Source of the DNA: Sulfurospirillum halorespirans DSM 13726
GTDB lineage: Bacteria; Campylobacterota; Campylobacteria; Campylobacterales; Sulfurospirillaceae
NCBI RefSeq assembly: GCF_001723605.1
Contig: NZ_CP017111.1
Coordinates: forward strand, 2,542,001 to 2,606,000
Direction of reading: 5' to 3'
Length of the DNA stretch: 64,000 nucleotides
Numbering within the stretch: position 1 is the stretch's first letter; each line of letters starts with the position of its first letter. The notes below the pieces were generated by a model, which was not told where the DNA came from, did no database searches, and saw only the letters and a list, made by a program, of their open reading frames with translations. The position numbers and the translations under genes are program-made. This document shows positions 54,601 to 61,168 of this stretch, piece after piece.

Positions 54601-57600
54601 TGCCCGTTAGCGTATCATTCCCATCGCCACCATAAAGGGTATTAGAAGCACCACTTCCTCCAATCATCGTATCATCGCCAACGGTTCCATAGACCTCTTC
54701 AATGCCATAGAGCGTATCGGTTGAAAGTGTTGCATTGGAAGCATCTCTTAAAAAAACTTTGTTTAAAGAGAGATCAACATAGATATTATCGATACTGGAT
54801 AACGTGGAATAATCAATACGGTCTTGATAACTATCTATTGCGACGCCAACCTCAGCACCATAATAAAGATCATTTCCCAGTGTTGCATAAAAGGTATCAT
54901 TGCCACCCATACCAATGAGCGTATCTGAATTACTAGAACCGGTCATATGATCTTGGTATAAAGAACCCTTGATCATTTCAACACTCACAAGTGTATCAGT
55001 ACCCCCTAAGCCATCAATCACACTGTTGGTTGTTAAATTGGCGGTAATCGCATTGGAAGAAGAGTAATCAGCCATATCAGAACCTGCCCCACCATCCAAA
55101 AGATCCGCACCCAATCCACCAATTAACGTATCATTGCCATCGCCTCCGTACAGCGTGTCATCACCTGCCATACCATTTAAGGTATCAGCATCACCTCGTC
55201 CATCAAGAATATTGGCATCACTGTTTCCCACTAAGGTATCTTTATTGGAAGAGGCATAAATATTTTCAATATCGATGAGTTTGTCACTAGAATTACTGGA
55301 TCCATCCAACGTTACATTGATTTTAGCGCTGATATTGACATAATCAATTGTATCGATTCCACTACCACCATCGAAGGTATCGCCATCAAAATAACCATAG
55401 AAAAGATCATTGCCCCCTTTTCCTAAAAGGGTATTTACCACACCTTGTGAGCCAGAGAGTGTATCATTTCCACTGGAGCCAATCACATTTTCAATTGAAA
55501 TGAGACGATCGGTATCACTTATAGAAACGCTACCACTCTCATTCGCAAGATTAACCGTAACGCTCGAAGCATAACTGTAATCAACCCAGTCACTTCCCAC
55601 TCTTCCATCCAGCGTATCATTGCCATCCAAACCACTTAGTGTATCTCCACCCAAACTTCCAACGATCGTATTAGCAAGGGCATTACCAACAAGCGTATCG
55701 CCCAAGCTAGAGCTAGAGCTAGAACCTATAATATTTTCAACATTATAGATTTGATCACTTCCTTCACCCACCGCAGAATTTAGGTTGAGGTTGACATAGA
55801 CCTTGGAAGTTGACGAGCTAAAATCAACGGTGTCATACCCACTTCCCCCATTGATATAATCATCCCCCGCACCACCTTGCAAGGTATCATTACCACCATA
55901 AATCGTTGCGAGCGTTGCATTGGTATCGATATTGCGAATAAACTCTACACTTTGATCTGCAGAAACTTCCACAACGGTTTTGCTCGAAACAGGGGCAGAA
56001 TCACCATAGATTTTATCGTTTTCACTTCCACCTTGGAGAACATCATCTCCACCATACAGGGCTCCAACAATCACCGAATCCACTTGCATATCACCCACAA
56101 TGGTATCAGCTCCAGCCCCTCCATTGATCGTATCATCATTTGCGGTAACGGCTGCAGCACTATGATTATAGCCACCAATTAAAAGATTGTCTGAATTATC
56201 CCCATTGATAATATCTTTGTATTGCGTTCCAGCAACGTTTTCAACATTTTTGATAATCGTCGTTGCTGTTGTACTGCCAATATTGCCGAGTGATCCATTC
56301 GCAGAATTATTAAGCGTGATCGTAATACCATTAGAATTATTTGAAAAATCGATCGTATCCGTATTATCGCCACCATCGATCATATAATCATCAGTACTGC
56401 CAATGAGCCAATCATTTCCAGCGCCACCATCTAACCAATCAGTACCACCTCTTCCCTCTAAGGTATCGTTTCCTTCCCCGCCTGAAAGCTTATTGGCCTC
56501 ATTGTCACCACGAATGGTATCATCGTATTTTGAACCAATCACATACTCTATTCCACTTAAGGAATCAGCAATATCTTTAGAGGTTTCACCCGCGGTGACA
56601 TCACCGGTGTTACTATCGTAAACGGTTTTTCCGGTTGCGATCCCTGCTTGTAAATCAACGATAATGCCTTTACTATCATTACTAAAGGTTTGATTAGCAA
56701 ATAAGAAATCATCACTGAATTTGGTGAGAAAGTCATAACTGATGGTATCAATCCCTTCTCCACCATCGATAATGTTTGTGCCAGCTCCACCGCTAAGCGT
56801 ATCATTTCCAGCATCGCCATTCATGGTATCATTTCCAATACTTCCATAAATGGTGTCGCTTGCAAGGCCACCATAAACGGTAGAATCATACTTTGAGGTA
56901 TAAATGATATTATCATTTGGCGTTGTGTCAAGCACAAATCCAGTCGAATACTTTCCAGAATACGTATAATCAGACTCGCCTGTAACATCTTTAACAATCA
57001 CGCCTATGTCTTTATAAGAATGTAATGTTGTTAAATCAGGGACAACCACGTCTGATTGATTTGCGGCAGGAACATTACTCATATCAAAGACAGACGTTAA
57101 ACTCACTTTCATCAAATAATCATTCAAAAGTATCATATTGGCAGAAGATGGCTCGTAGCGAATATAAAATTCGATAATCTGTCCACCATCGGTAAGGGTT
57201 GAAGTAAACCCTGTACCTGCACTCAGGCTCCATCCTCCATCCGTTGAATTAGCCGAAGTAAAGTCTGCATTTAAAATCTGAAAACCATTGGAAAGACCCA
57301 AAATCGTAATATCAGTAATTGCAAATCCTATTGGTTGCGAAACGGTGAGTCGTACCAATTTTGTAAGATACGTTGCATTGACTAAATTAGAATTATCTGC
57401 CGTAATCACTGTTGAATAAGCATCGTTACGATAATCCAGTGTCTCTGCTTGAAACTGAGCCGCCGCACTTTTACTCACATTGCCTAAGGCACTTCCTGTT
57501 CCACCTAAAACGGTTGTAACATTTGAGCTTGTAGTATCCGAACTCTCAATTTGATAAAACCCAATATCAAAAGAGAGTGCGGCTGAAACATCTGCAACAT

Positions 57601-58198
57601 TATCTTTCGATTTACTTTGGTCATCCGTTGATTTATTTTTTTCACTGTTATCATCAACTGCCGTATTATCACTTGTGTAGTTTGTAACGGCTTCTTGCAA
57701 ATATTTGCCACTATTCTCTTTTGAACTAACATCATCATTGGGTTTTATAAACGGGACGGGATCACTATAATAGGCATTGTAATCATTAACAGGCGCTTCT
57801 TCTTTTTTTGATTGTTCATTCTGCAACGTTTTTTCATGTTCACTTTCCAACGAAACAGGACCAGAGACAAGAATACTATCTTTAGGCGCTTGCCCAATAT
57901 CATGGATTTGATTTAAAATTTGCTCAATCTGTAAAATCGTACCATTGGAAAGTTTGAGAACAGGCGCATTACTTTCAAACGCCATCATTCCTAATGAAAC
58001 GAAGGTAATTTGTCCTCCATTAGGAAGGTTTGCAACAACATCGCCTCCTACAATTTGCAGTGTTGCTTTTGAAATATCAATCGCTAAAGAGAGTTCATCG
58101 CCTGGGCGTAAAAAGAGATTGATATTTTCGCCCTTTTGAGGGGGGCTTTTGAGACTAATAGTGCTCTTGCTATAGTTTATTTCAGATGTCTCTGCCAT
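45668..58198 (-). CDS. Giant RTX adhesin (4176 residues)
   Basis: A 4176-residue secreted protein. Residues 1-125 are a retention-like module (RPGDELSLAIDISKATLQIV). Residues 130-205 are a charged, low-complexity linker. Residues 230-420 are a beta-rich domain. From about 425 to 3070 come dozens of RTX nonapeptides (GGxGxDxL type) separated by repeated IDYS-xITVxL-xDTLxNIENVxGS units, which bind Ca2+ outside the cell. From about 3075 to 3700 a different repeat appears (DTLDGGSG, LxF, xxIExIQLxxGxN). The last 50 residues should hold the T1SS signal. A LapG-type cleavage motif (TAAG/PAAG) is not evident in the first 430 residues. SD is GGGAGGAA. Two ACATGT palindromes lie inside (48415, 53136). 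Confidence 0.9.
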   Translation of the reverse strand: MAETSEINYSKSTISLKSPPQKGENINLFLRPGDELSLAIDISKATLQIVGGDVVANLPNGGQITFVSLGMMAFESNAPVLKLSNGTILQIEQILNQIHDIGQAPKDSILVSGPVSLESEHEKTLQNEQSKKEEAPVNDYNAYYSDPVPFIKPNDDVSSKENSGKYLQEAVTNYTSDNTAVDDNSEKNKSTDDQSKSKDNVADVSAALSFDIGFYQIESSDTTSSNVTTVLGGTGSALGNVSKSAAAQFQAETLDYRNDAYSTVITADNSNLVNATYLTKLVRLTVSQPIGFAITDITILGLSNGFQILNADFTSANSTDGGWSLSAGTGFTSTLTDGGQIIEFYIRYEPSSANMILLNDYLMKVSLTSVFDMSNVPAANQSDVVVPDLTTLHSYKDIGVIVKDVTGESDYTYSGKYSTGFVLDTTPNDNIIYTSKYDSTVYGGLASDTIYGSIGNDTMNGDAGNDTLSGGAGTNIIDGGEGIDTISYDFLTKFSDDFLFANQTFSNDSKGIIVDLQAGIATGKTVYDSNTGDVTAGETSKDIADSLSGIEYVIGSKYDDTIRGDNEANKLSGGEGNDTLEGRGGTDWLDGGAGNDWLIGSTDDYMIDGGDNTDTIDFSNNSNGITITLNNSANGSLGNIGSTTATTIIKNVENVAGTQYKDIINGDNSDNLLIGGYNHSAAAVTANDDTINGGAGADTIVGDMQVDSVIVGALYGGDDVLQGGSENDKIYGDSAPVSSKTVVEVSADQSVEFIRNIDTNATLATIYGGNDTLQGGAGDDYINGGSGYDTVDFSSSTSKVYVNLNLNSAVGEGSDQIYNVENIIGSSSSSSLGDTLVGNALANTIVGSLGGDTLSGLDGNDTLDGRVGSDWVDYSYASSVTVNLANESGSVSISDTDRLISIENVIGSSGNDTLSGSQGVVNTLLGKGGNDLFYGYFDGDTFDGGSGIDTIDYVNISAKINVTLDGSSNSSDKLIDIENIYASSNKDTLVGNSDANILDGRGDADTLNGMAGDDTLYGGDGNDTLIGGLGADLLDGGAGSDMADYSSSNAITANLTTNSVIDGLGGTDTLVSVEMIKGSLYQDHMTGSSNSDTLIGMGGNDTFYATLGNDLYYGAEVGVAIDSYQDRIDYSTLSSIDNIYVDLSLNKVFLRDASNATLSTDTLYGIEEVYGTVGDDTMIGGSGASNTLYGGDGNDTLTGNLDGDYLDGASGVNLADYSARTESLTVDLSTASKNIYKTGTSPTTTNSDTLNNLQNINTGSGNDTITGNSANNTIKAGSGNDVLSAGLGDDLLYGEMGNDTFIGGAGNDTFIGGTSISVDSGNDTADYTSALFSINANLATGTVVGNASTEGTDTLYGIENIIGSSGDDTIRGKVGVVNTLSGAGGNDTLYGGLDGDYLDGGTGTNSVDYSSESANISINLSNSQANYTGSATYDTLVNLQNAIAGSGNDTLMGKSGTINTLKGGLGNDLLTGNFDGDMLEGEDGTDTLAYGSETASLSVDLSVQSIAKTASLANKDTFNTIEFIQTGSGADTITQSASSDTKSFSIDGGSGIDTIDYSTLLENITLTLAGSLDATVVVGTAGGGNDDVIRNIENVKGSKVSDTITGDTLSNIIYGNEGTDTLSGEGGNDTLYGGADNDTLYGGAGSDNLYGDAGDDTIVIASADIDGSSDRYDGGTGSDTIDYSLLHVNENLTVTLNGSSAGSAITSGATIGADALYNIENVVAGSGNDALNGDSQANILMGNAGADTLKGGAGADTLYGDDSLNALIGNDILEGGDGDDILYGGGGDDTLRGGAGNDTFNGGSGIDTLDYSTAGVAITATLNSTLITGEGADSVDITTIEILRAGNLADVITMANSGVLSTIYAGAGNDIVTGGSQVDTLFGEAGNDTLKGGSGADNLFGGDGDDLFYGNTDGDVITGGENGESNGDTLDFSDVATALVINMAMGSVNTNASTFSEIENITGGTGNDTIYGDDQANTLKGGAGDDTIFTSVGVDYIDGGSGSNDWIDFSAITTTPITINLSTQKIINDGYGNTETIVNVENINAGSGNDTLYGDGMANTIYGNAGADTLSGNDGADLLYGGMGNDSLDGGADNDTLYGEDGSDILVGGSGNDSLVGGAGDDSFIGGVGNDVFVGGDGIDIADYRNATAKIVIAPDATNGNVLSTGTLSTSEGTDTISDDVEIIYGSNGFGDTITGNDNANTLYGWGGNDILSGGAGDDVIYGGDGNDTISGGIGADTLSGGNVGSASGTDTIDYSADSAAVTVNLSSGLTINGVVQNSAVDGSGAVDSVTNFYKVLGSTYNDTLIGNSGSDTLHGNAGDDWFVMTTGNDTIDGGAHDTLGDTIDFAQIGGSVIVNLSNSNATGSAGVDYITGIENITATLYNDTLTGDSNRNTIVGRTGNDTIYAGAGADLLYGDDNTNALATGGTETGADTIWGEVGADTIYGGKGDDSLYGGDDNDILYAGEGNDFIEGNAGTNTLYGNEGNDYFRVHEGNDTISGGDGIDTVSYYYAGSSISVDISNTSVQTTGGGGSDRFIAEDIENLEGSNNYDDTLTGNSLANIIHGYGSNDTIYGNAGSDTLYGDDGNDILHGGNDGDTLYGGAGSDQLYAESGNDSVYGGSGNDTIYASSLSDGTDFYNGEGDSDTVDYSALNGVITVVLNGATNATVTLSGGDTDTIVNIENVTGGSANDTLSGDSNDNTLLGNAGDDTLKGGIGNDILNGGDDDDILMGGTGSDTLIGGAGSDWIDYSVDGIAEAASTDLRTTSNTQYISASRGNDLISGIENIKGTAYSDSFTGDSAVNTIYGEDGNDVIMGMGGNDVLDGGNGVDTVSYVNQSKINVTLNDSGTTTVSVWNGSSFVAEDTISNFENISGSDVTATSSNADIIYGNNANNSIWGNRGNDSLFGDEGNDYLDGGSDNDIIAGGMGADIIVGGDGNDILRGGGSSVTGANTADGSSDILYGGNGSDTIYGMLDSDTLYGGDASTDTSTDILRYDELSGKNIYVNLSTNVAYQIGNSSVKDTISGFEWVFAGTGDDSLVGNASSNTLVGNGGNDTLERGTLGGTDVLYGDDVAGSLSGNDTFLMSKSDLTSNLTMIGGLGVDTIQLKDTITTSDNPLFTNALGIEKIQLFTGNNTVTIDFNDGTLLGSSGDDIFKYTATTFDSHDTLDGGSGVNTLLFTTAGTLTEAMFTNMSNIQKVQLADGGGNAITLDASSKGVTLLGGNGADIFNYSISTLSSSDTLYGGAGNDTLSFLDTGTIDAANLLHVNEIEYIQLATGTNTLNIGSGYSILGSTSDDTIIGGVGYNNTVNAGNGNDTFKFALADFTAGDIINGGLGVNTLEFTDNGTISAIAGSYTNIQKIQFSSLGTNTITLNLDGISLIGGSDNDTFNYAIANLSSADIIVGGSGIDTLAFSNSGTLDASSMFNSVSGIEVIQLSSAGINTVTNFSKTGVSLVGGSFADTITGTSAANTIYGGNGNDIINGGGGADLLYGDDGDDTFNLSIANLTSVGTLVGGSGNDTIVMSDAGTITTTKIDSSVEFLQLASGTNTINVGNISVLGTSGNDTIIGGSSVNNTLYAGNGADTVEFALGNLAASDTLDGGANTDILKITGSGTLGGALFQNVTNFETLNLSSFSGSVTLDSSAINKFATIDGSLASGSLIIDISSYTNAVSVTTGSSSDTISITATQSAVINGGSGVDTVLITDAISGAGGISAALSGIEIIQLANGGNDVALDYNNVSLIGGTGADIFYYTVANFSASDSVNGSSGTDTLYFTTGGAISGLGSNVTNIETIHFSDLGNSLTLASGSYDVLGGSGNDTLTVSNASAIHSFDGVSGTDNLTVTSTMDLSSVTLSNLDTLSINSGVALTMNSSQVDQFSTIAGSGSLVTTLDASLDMSVATVSGLSGITYNDTIGGHSISGSSSVTETYNLSAASSIDGNGGTDTVNLLSTMDMSGKLQDIEALNLNSYDATITSSDDASFALSGTGNLSINLSATGTYDASSITGKGVTINDTTGDDTITGTGQDDLIHSTGGADVIQTGNGNDQLVLDFSNLASFDHFDGGSGNDTVSITGSNASVLNDSTLFSNIETLDISNLGLDSGLGLSINASSLFAFDSSTTASTMLTLDVANSGTTVSNISLDNVASVNGVTDADHSWALSATGDYTITTTNNETLYMHVV

Positions 58199-58256
58199 TG
58201 TCTATTCCTCCCTCTTCCAAAAATGATTAAAGAATGTGCCGCCATAAACCATACGA

Positions 58257-59222
58257 TTAAATCATTAAAACTAATAATGCAACCACTAAACCAAGTGCAG
58301 CTGTCGTAAGTCCTGTTGATATTTTTTTGATCATTTTTGGCAAGCCATTTTCTTTCGCAAGACTTTCCCCAACAATAATAACACCCACTTTTTTGTCGCT
58401 ACTACTCAAAAGAGGTTTTGCTAAAATAAAATAGTCATCGGTTAAGAGATATTTATCGGCTATAATTTTTTCAAAATCCAAATCTGCAATTTTCTGTGAA
58501 AATTCGTTATCCACTTTGGACTGTACGCTGACCTCATTTTTACCTATTTTCTGATACTTGAACGATTGCAGTTTTTTCATATCCAACGTATCTTTATCCA
58601 GTAAAATTTGAAAAATTTTGCCACTCGCAGCATAGGTATCAAATAAAAAATCAGCAGGACGCTTAATCTCTAAAATACCATTTGGGATGGGGAAAAGTGC
58701 TCTTAAAAAGACTTGACCATCTTCATAACCAATACCACTCAAAGGCTGATTGCTTGTCACTACTTTTTGCAACTCTTCAGAATCATACACATCGGGTGTT
58801 AAAATAGGAGTAGACGAAGAAGAGGCTATTTTGACTAAATTTTTAGTGTAGATCTCTAGCGTGACATCATTCTTTGCGACCACCCTTAAATGAGTATCAA
58901 ACGTATTTAACTTCTCCATCATCGCCGGAATATTATCTTGTAAACTCAATGCCACTTTAAAATCAGGGTTTGAAAGCAACATACTTCCAATAATTTCTAG
59001 ATTAAATAATGAATCATTAATTTTTGAATCTAAATCATTAAAATAACTTGTATTGGTGGATTCATAGAGATTTTTCGTTGCTCGATGGGGCATGGAATTT
59101 AAATAATATAAGGTACTAAGGACACCTAAAAGAGCCATGGTGGTAATCGTCGTAAACCAAAGAGCTTTGCGTTTTTTAAGCTTTTCAAAAAGTGCCTGAA
59201 GCTTTAAAATCATACTAAACAT
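58257..59222 (-). CDS. Cache-type periplasmic sensor protein without output domain
   Basis: A 321-residue protein with an N-terminal membrane segment (about 22-45), a periplasmic region of about 240 residues with Cache-like features (ESTNTSYFNDLDSKINDSL, GIGYEDGQVFLRALFPIPNG), and a C-terminal membrane segment (about 300-320) at which it ends. There is no HAMP, GGDEF, kinase or MCP signalling domain. It resembles the sensory half of a chemoreceptor or cyclase. ATG 59222 has GGAG 6 nt upstream; ATG 59234 is also possible. It sits in the adhesin operon and may control or assist export or retention. Confidence 0.7.
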   Translation of the reverse strand: MFSMILKLQALFEKLKKRKALWFTTITTMALLGVLSTLYYLNSMPHRATKNLYESTNTSYFNDLDSKINDSLFNLEIIGSMLLSNPDFKVALSLQDNIPAMMEKLNTFDTHLRVVAKNDVTLEIYTKNLVKIASSSSTPILTPDVYDSEELQKVVTSNQPLSGIGYEDGQVFLRALFPIPNGILEIKRPADFLFDTYAASGKIFQILLDKDTLDMKKLQSFKYQKIGKNEVSVQSKVDNEFSQKIADLDFEKIIADKYLLTDDYFILAKPLLSSSDKKVGVIIVGESLAKENGLPKMIKKISTGLTTAALGLVVALLVLMI

Positions 59223-59316
59223 TATTTTCTCCATTCATATTTTTCATCTCTTTATACAGTATACCTATACTATAAATCATAGCATTCTCTTTCTAAGATC
59301 TCTCTTCAAAGTGACT

Positions 59317-61113
59317 TCAGGGTACTGATTGATCCGAAATATAGGCATTGGCGAGACCTTGTAACTTTTCTTTAATCTGCAGAATTGGCTTTTGCCAATC
59401 ACCTCTTTTCTCTTGCCTAAATAAGACTAAATTTTCATACCATGGTGTTGTTTCGCCCTCTTGCATCCAACGCCATTCTGCAGGTTTTGAAAGTAACACA
59501 AATGTTTTTTTATTTAAAGCACCACTTAAATGAGCAACAGAAGTGTCTACAGATATGACCAGATCTAACGCTTCGATGAATGCCGCCGTTTGCGCAAAAT
59601 CTGTTAAAAGCTCTGTTTTATCGATAATTGTATCGTGAAGATGTAACGATTGGATTTCATGGCTATCTTCTCCGATTTGTAAGGAATACCATGTAATATG
59701 CTCCACATCGAAAAGTTGACTTAAAATCTTAAGTCCAATGTATCGATCTTTATGACCTCTATTGGTAGGACTACCACTCCACGTAATGCCTACATGTAAA
59801 CTTTTTTGATCAAAGGAAAATTGACTCTTTTCGGGACTCCCTAAATAGGGAAACTTACGCGGTATGGTGTGCAAAAGGGTCTTAAACCTTTGGGGGCAGG
59901 AGAGTAAAGGAAGGTAAAAATCATGCTTTGGTAAAGGATCTTCTTCACACATAATTTCGTGTACCTCTTTGATAGACCGAAAAAGCGCTACGAGTTCTAC
60001 GCGTGTTCGCACAATGACCTTTGCACCAAGTTCGCTAAAATAAGGAGCATAACGAATAAACATGATAGTGTCACCAAAACCCTGTTCCGTCTGAAGAATG
60101 ATCGTTTTATTTTGAAGCGATTCGCCTTGCCAAAGGGGAGATGTATAGACATGCGTTTTGGCAAGAAGTTCATTCATTTTCAAGCGATACTCATATCCAC
60201 GCCATCCGTTCTCGTAATGACCGTTAGAAAGATCCATCAAGGCTATATCAAATTTGGCATTCGTATGCTCAGGATTTAATGCCAGCGCTTTTTGATAATA
60301 GAAAATAGCACGATCAAACTCTTTGTTCTCTTTATAAACGGCCCCTAAATTGCTGTAAGCATCTGCATAATTTGGATTCAGGGTAATAGAACGCTTTAAA
60401 TAATCAATTGCCCCTTTTGTATCACCCATATTGCGTCGTAAGTTACCCAAATTGTTAAACGCGGCCGAGTCATTTGGATTGAGTTCTAAGGCTTTTTGGT
60501 ATGCAAATAACGCCTCTTCGTTCCTTCCCATTTCTTTATACACAACACCGATATTATTATACGCTTGTGTTTTATCAGGAGCGAGTCTGATGGCTCTACT
60601 ATAGGGTTCAACCGCTTTTTGAAAAAGCCTCCAAGAGGCAAAGAGATTCCCTAAATTAAGATACGCTTCATACTCGTTAGGGAATTTTTTGACAATTTCA
60701 TTTGACACACGTAAAGCTTCTTCAGGCTTTTTAAGAAGTTTTAAAAGTTCAACCAAGGTAATGTAGTCATTAAGCTTATGGGTAATTGAGATGGTTTTCC
60801 ATAGCATTTGCGCCGATTTGGCATACTGTTTTTGAAGTCGCAAAACAGAAGAGAGATTCGAATAAAAGGGAACATAGGAGTCATCCAATGCGATGCCTCT
60901 TTCAAAAGTAGCAATGGCTTTTTCAAATAAACCTTCGCGCTTATACGCAACGCCTAAATTAGTATAGACTCTTCGCAAGGCATTTGCATCCAAAGGATAC
61001 TCCAGTGCCTTAACATAACACGTGATCGCCGTTTTAAAGTCTAATTCTCGTAAGAAAATATCACCCGCTTCAATCAGTGAATGTACATTGTTTTCAATCG
61101 CTTCGTGTACCAC
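59317..61113 (-). CDS. TPR glycosyltransferase-like protein
   Basis: A 598-residue soluble protein. Residues 10-300 are about eight TPR motifs (such as AYNNIGVVYKEMGRNEEALF). Residues 320-590 are a GT-B-type transferase domain related to heptosyl/O-GlcNAc-like transferases: GFGDTIMFIRYAPYF near 350, VGITWSGSPTNRGHKDR near 445, and ISVDTSVAHLSGALNK near 530. It may glycosylate the giant adhesin or another surface protein. The start appears to be GTG at 61113. An ACATGT palindrome encodes the SLHVGIT segment. Confidence 0.82.
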   Translation of the reverse strand: MVHEAIENNVHSLIEAGDIFLRELDFKTAITCYVKALEYPLDANALRRVYTNLGVAYKREGLFEKAIATFERGIALDDSYVPFYSNLSSVLRLQKQYAKSAQMLWKTISITHKLNDYITLVELLKLLKKPEEALRVSNEIVKKFPNEYEAYLNLGNLFASWRLFQKAVEPYSRAIRLAPDKTQAYNNIGVVYKEMGRNEEALFAYQKALELNPNDSAAFNNLGNLRRNMGDTKGAIDYLKRSITLNPNYADAYSNLGAVYKENKEFDRAIFYYQKALALNPEHTNAKFDIALMDLSNGHYENGWRGYEYRLKMNELLAKTHVYTSPLWQGESLQNKTIILQTEQGFGDTIMFIRYAPYFSELGAKVIVRTRVELVALFRSIKEVHEIMCEEDPLPKHDFYLPLLSCPQRFKTLLHTIPRKFPYLGSPEKSQFSFDQKSLHVGITWSGSPTNRGHKDRYIGLKILSQLFDVEHITWYSLQIGEDSHEIQSLHLHDTIIDKTELLTDFAQTAAFIEALDLVISVDTSVAHLSGALNKKTFVLLSKPAEWRWMQEGETTPWYENLVLFRQEKRGDWQKPILQIKEKLQGLANAYISDQSVP

Positions 61114-61168
61114 GTTATTCTTTCTCGCTGTTATTGTGTAATTTTAAGTGTTCAGTTGTTTTCATCTA

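Noticed and set aside
45798-57738. Many antisense and shifted ORFs inside the giant adhesin
   Set aside because: They follow the internal codon periodicity of the RTX repeats (runs of T, I, N or M, V), have no SD and no recognisable domain.
45668-58198. Short repeated DNA in the adhesin as a CRISPR array or satellite
   Set aside because: The repeats are degenerate, in frame and code for RTX motifs; there are no constant repeats with unique spacers and no cas genes.
57000-58198. LapG-type proteolytic site in the adhesin N-terminus
   Set aside because: Only SAAL, SAAAQ and PAANQ were found; none has the accepted T/P-AAG pattern.
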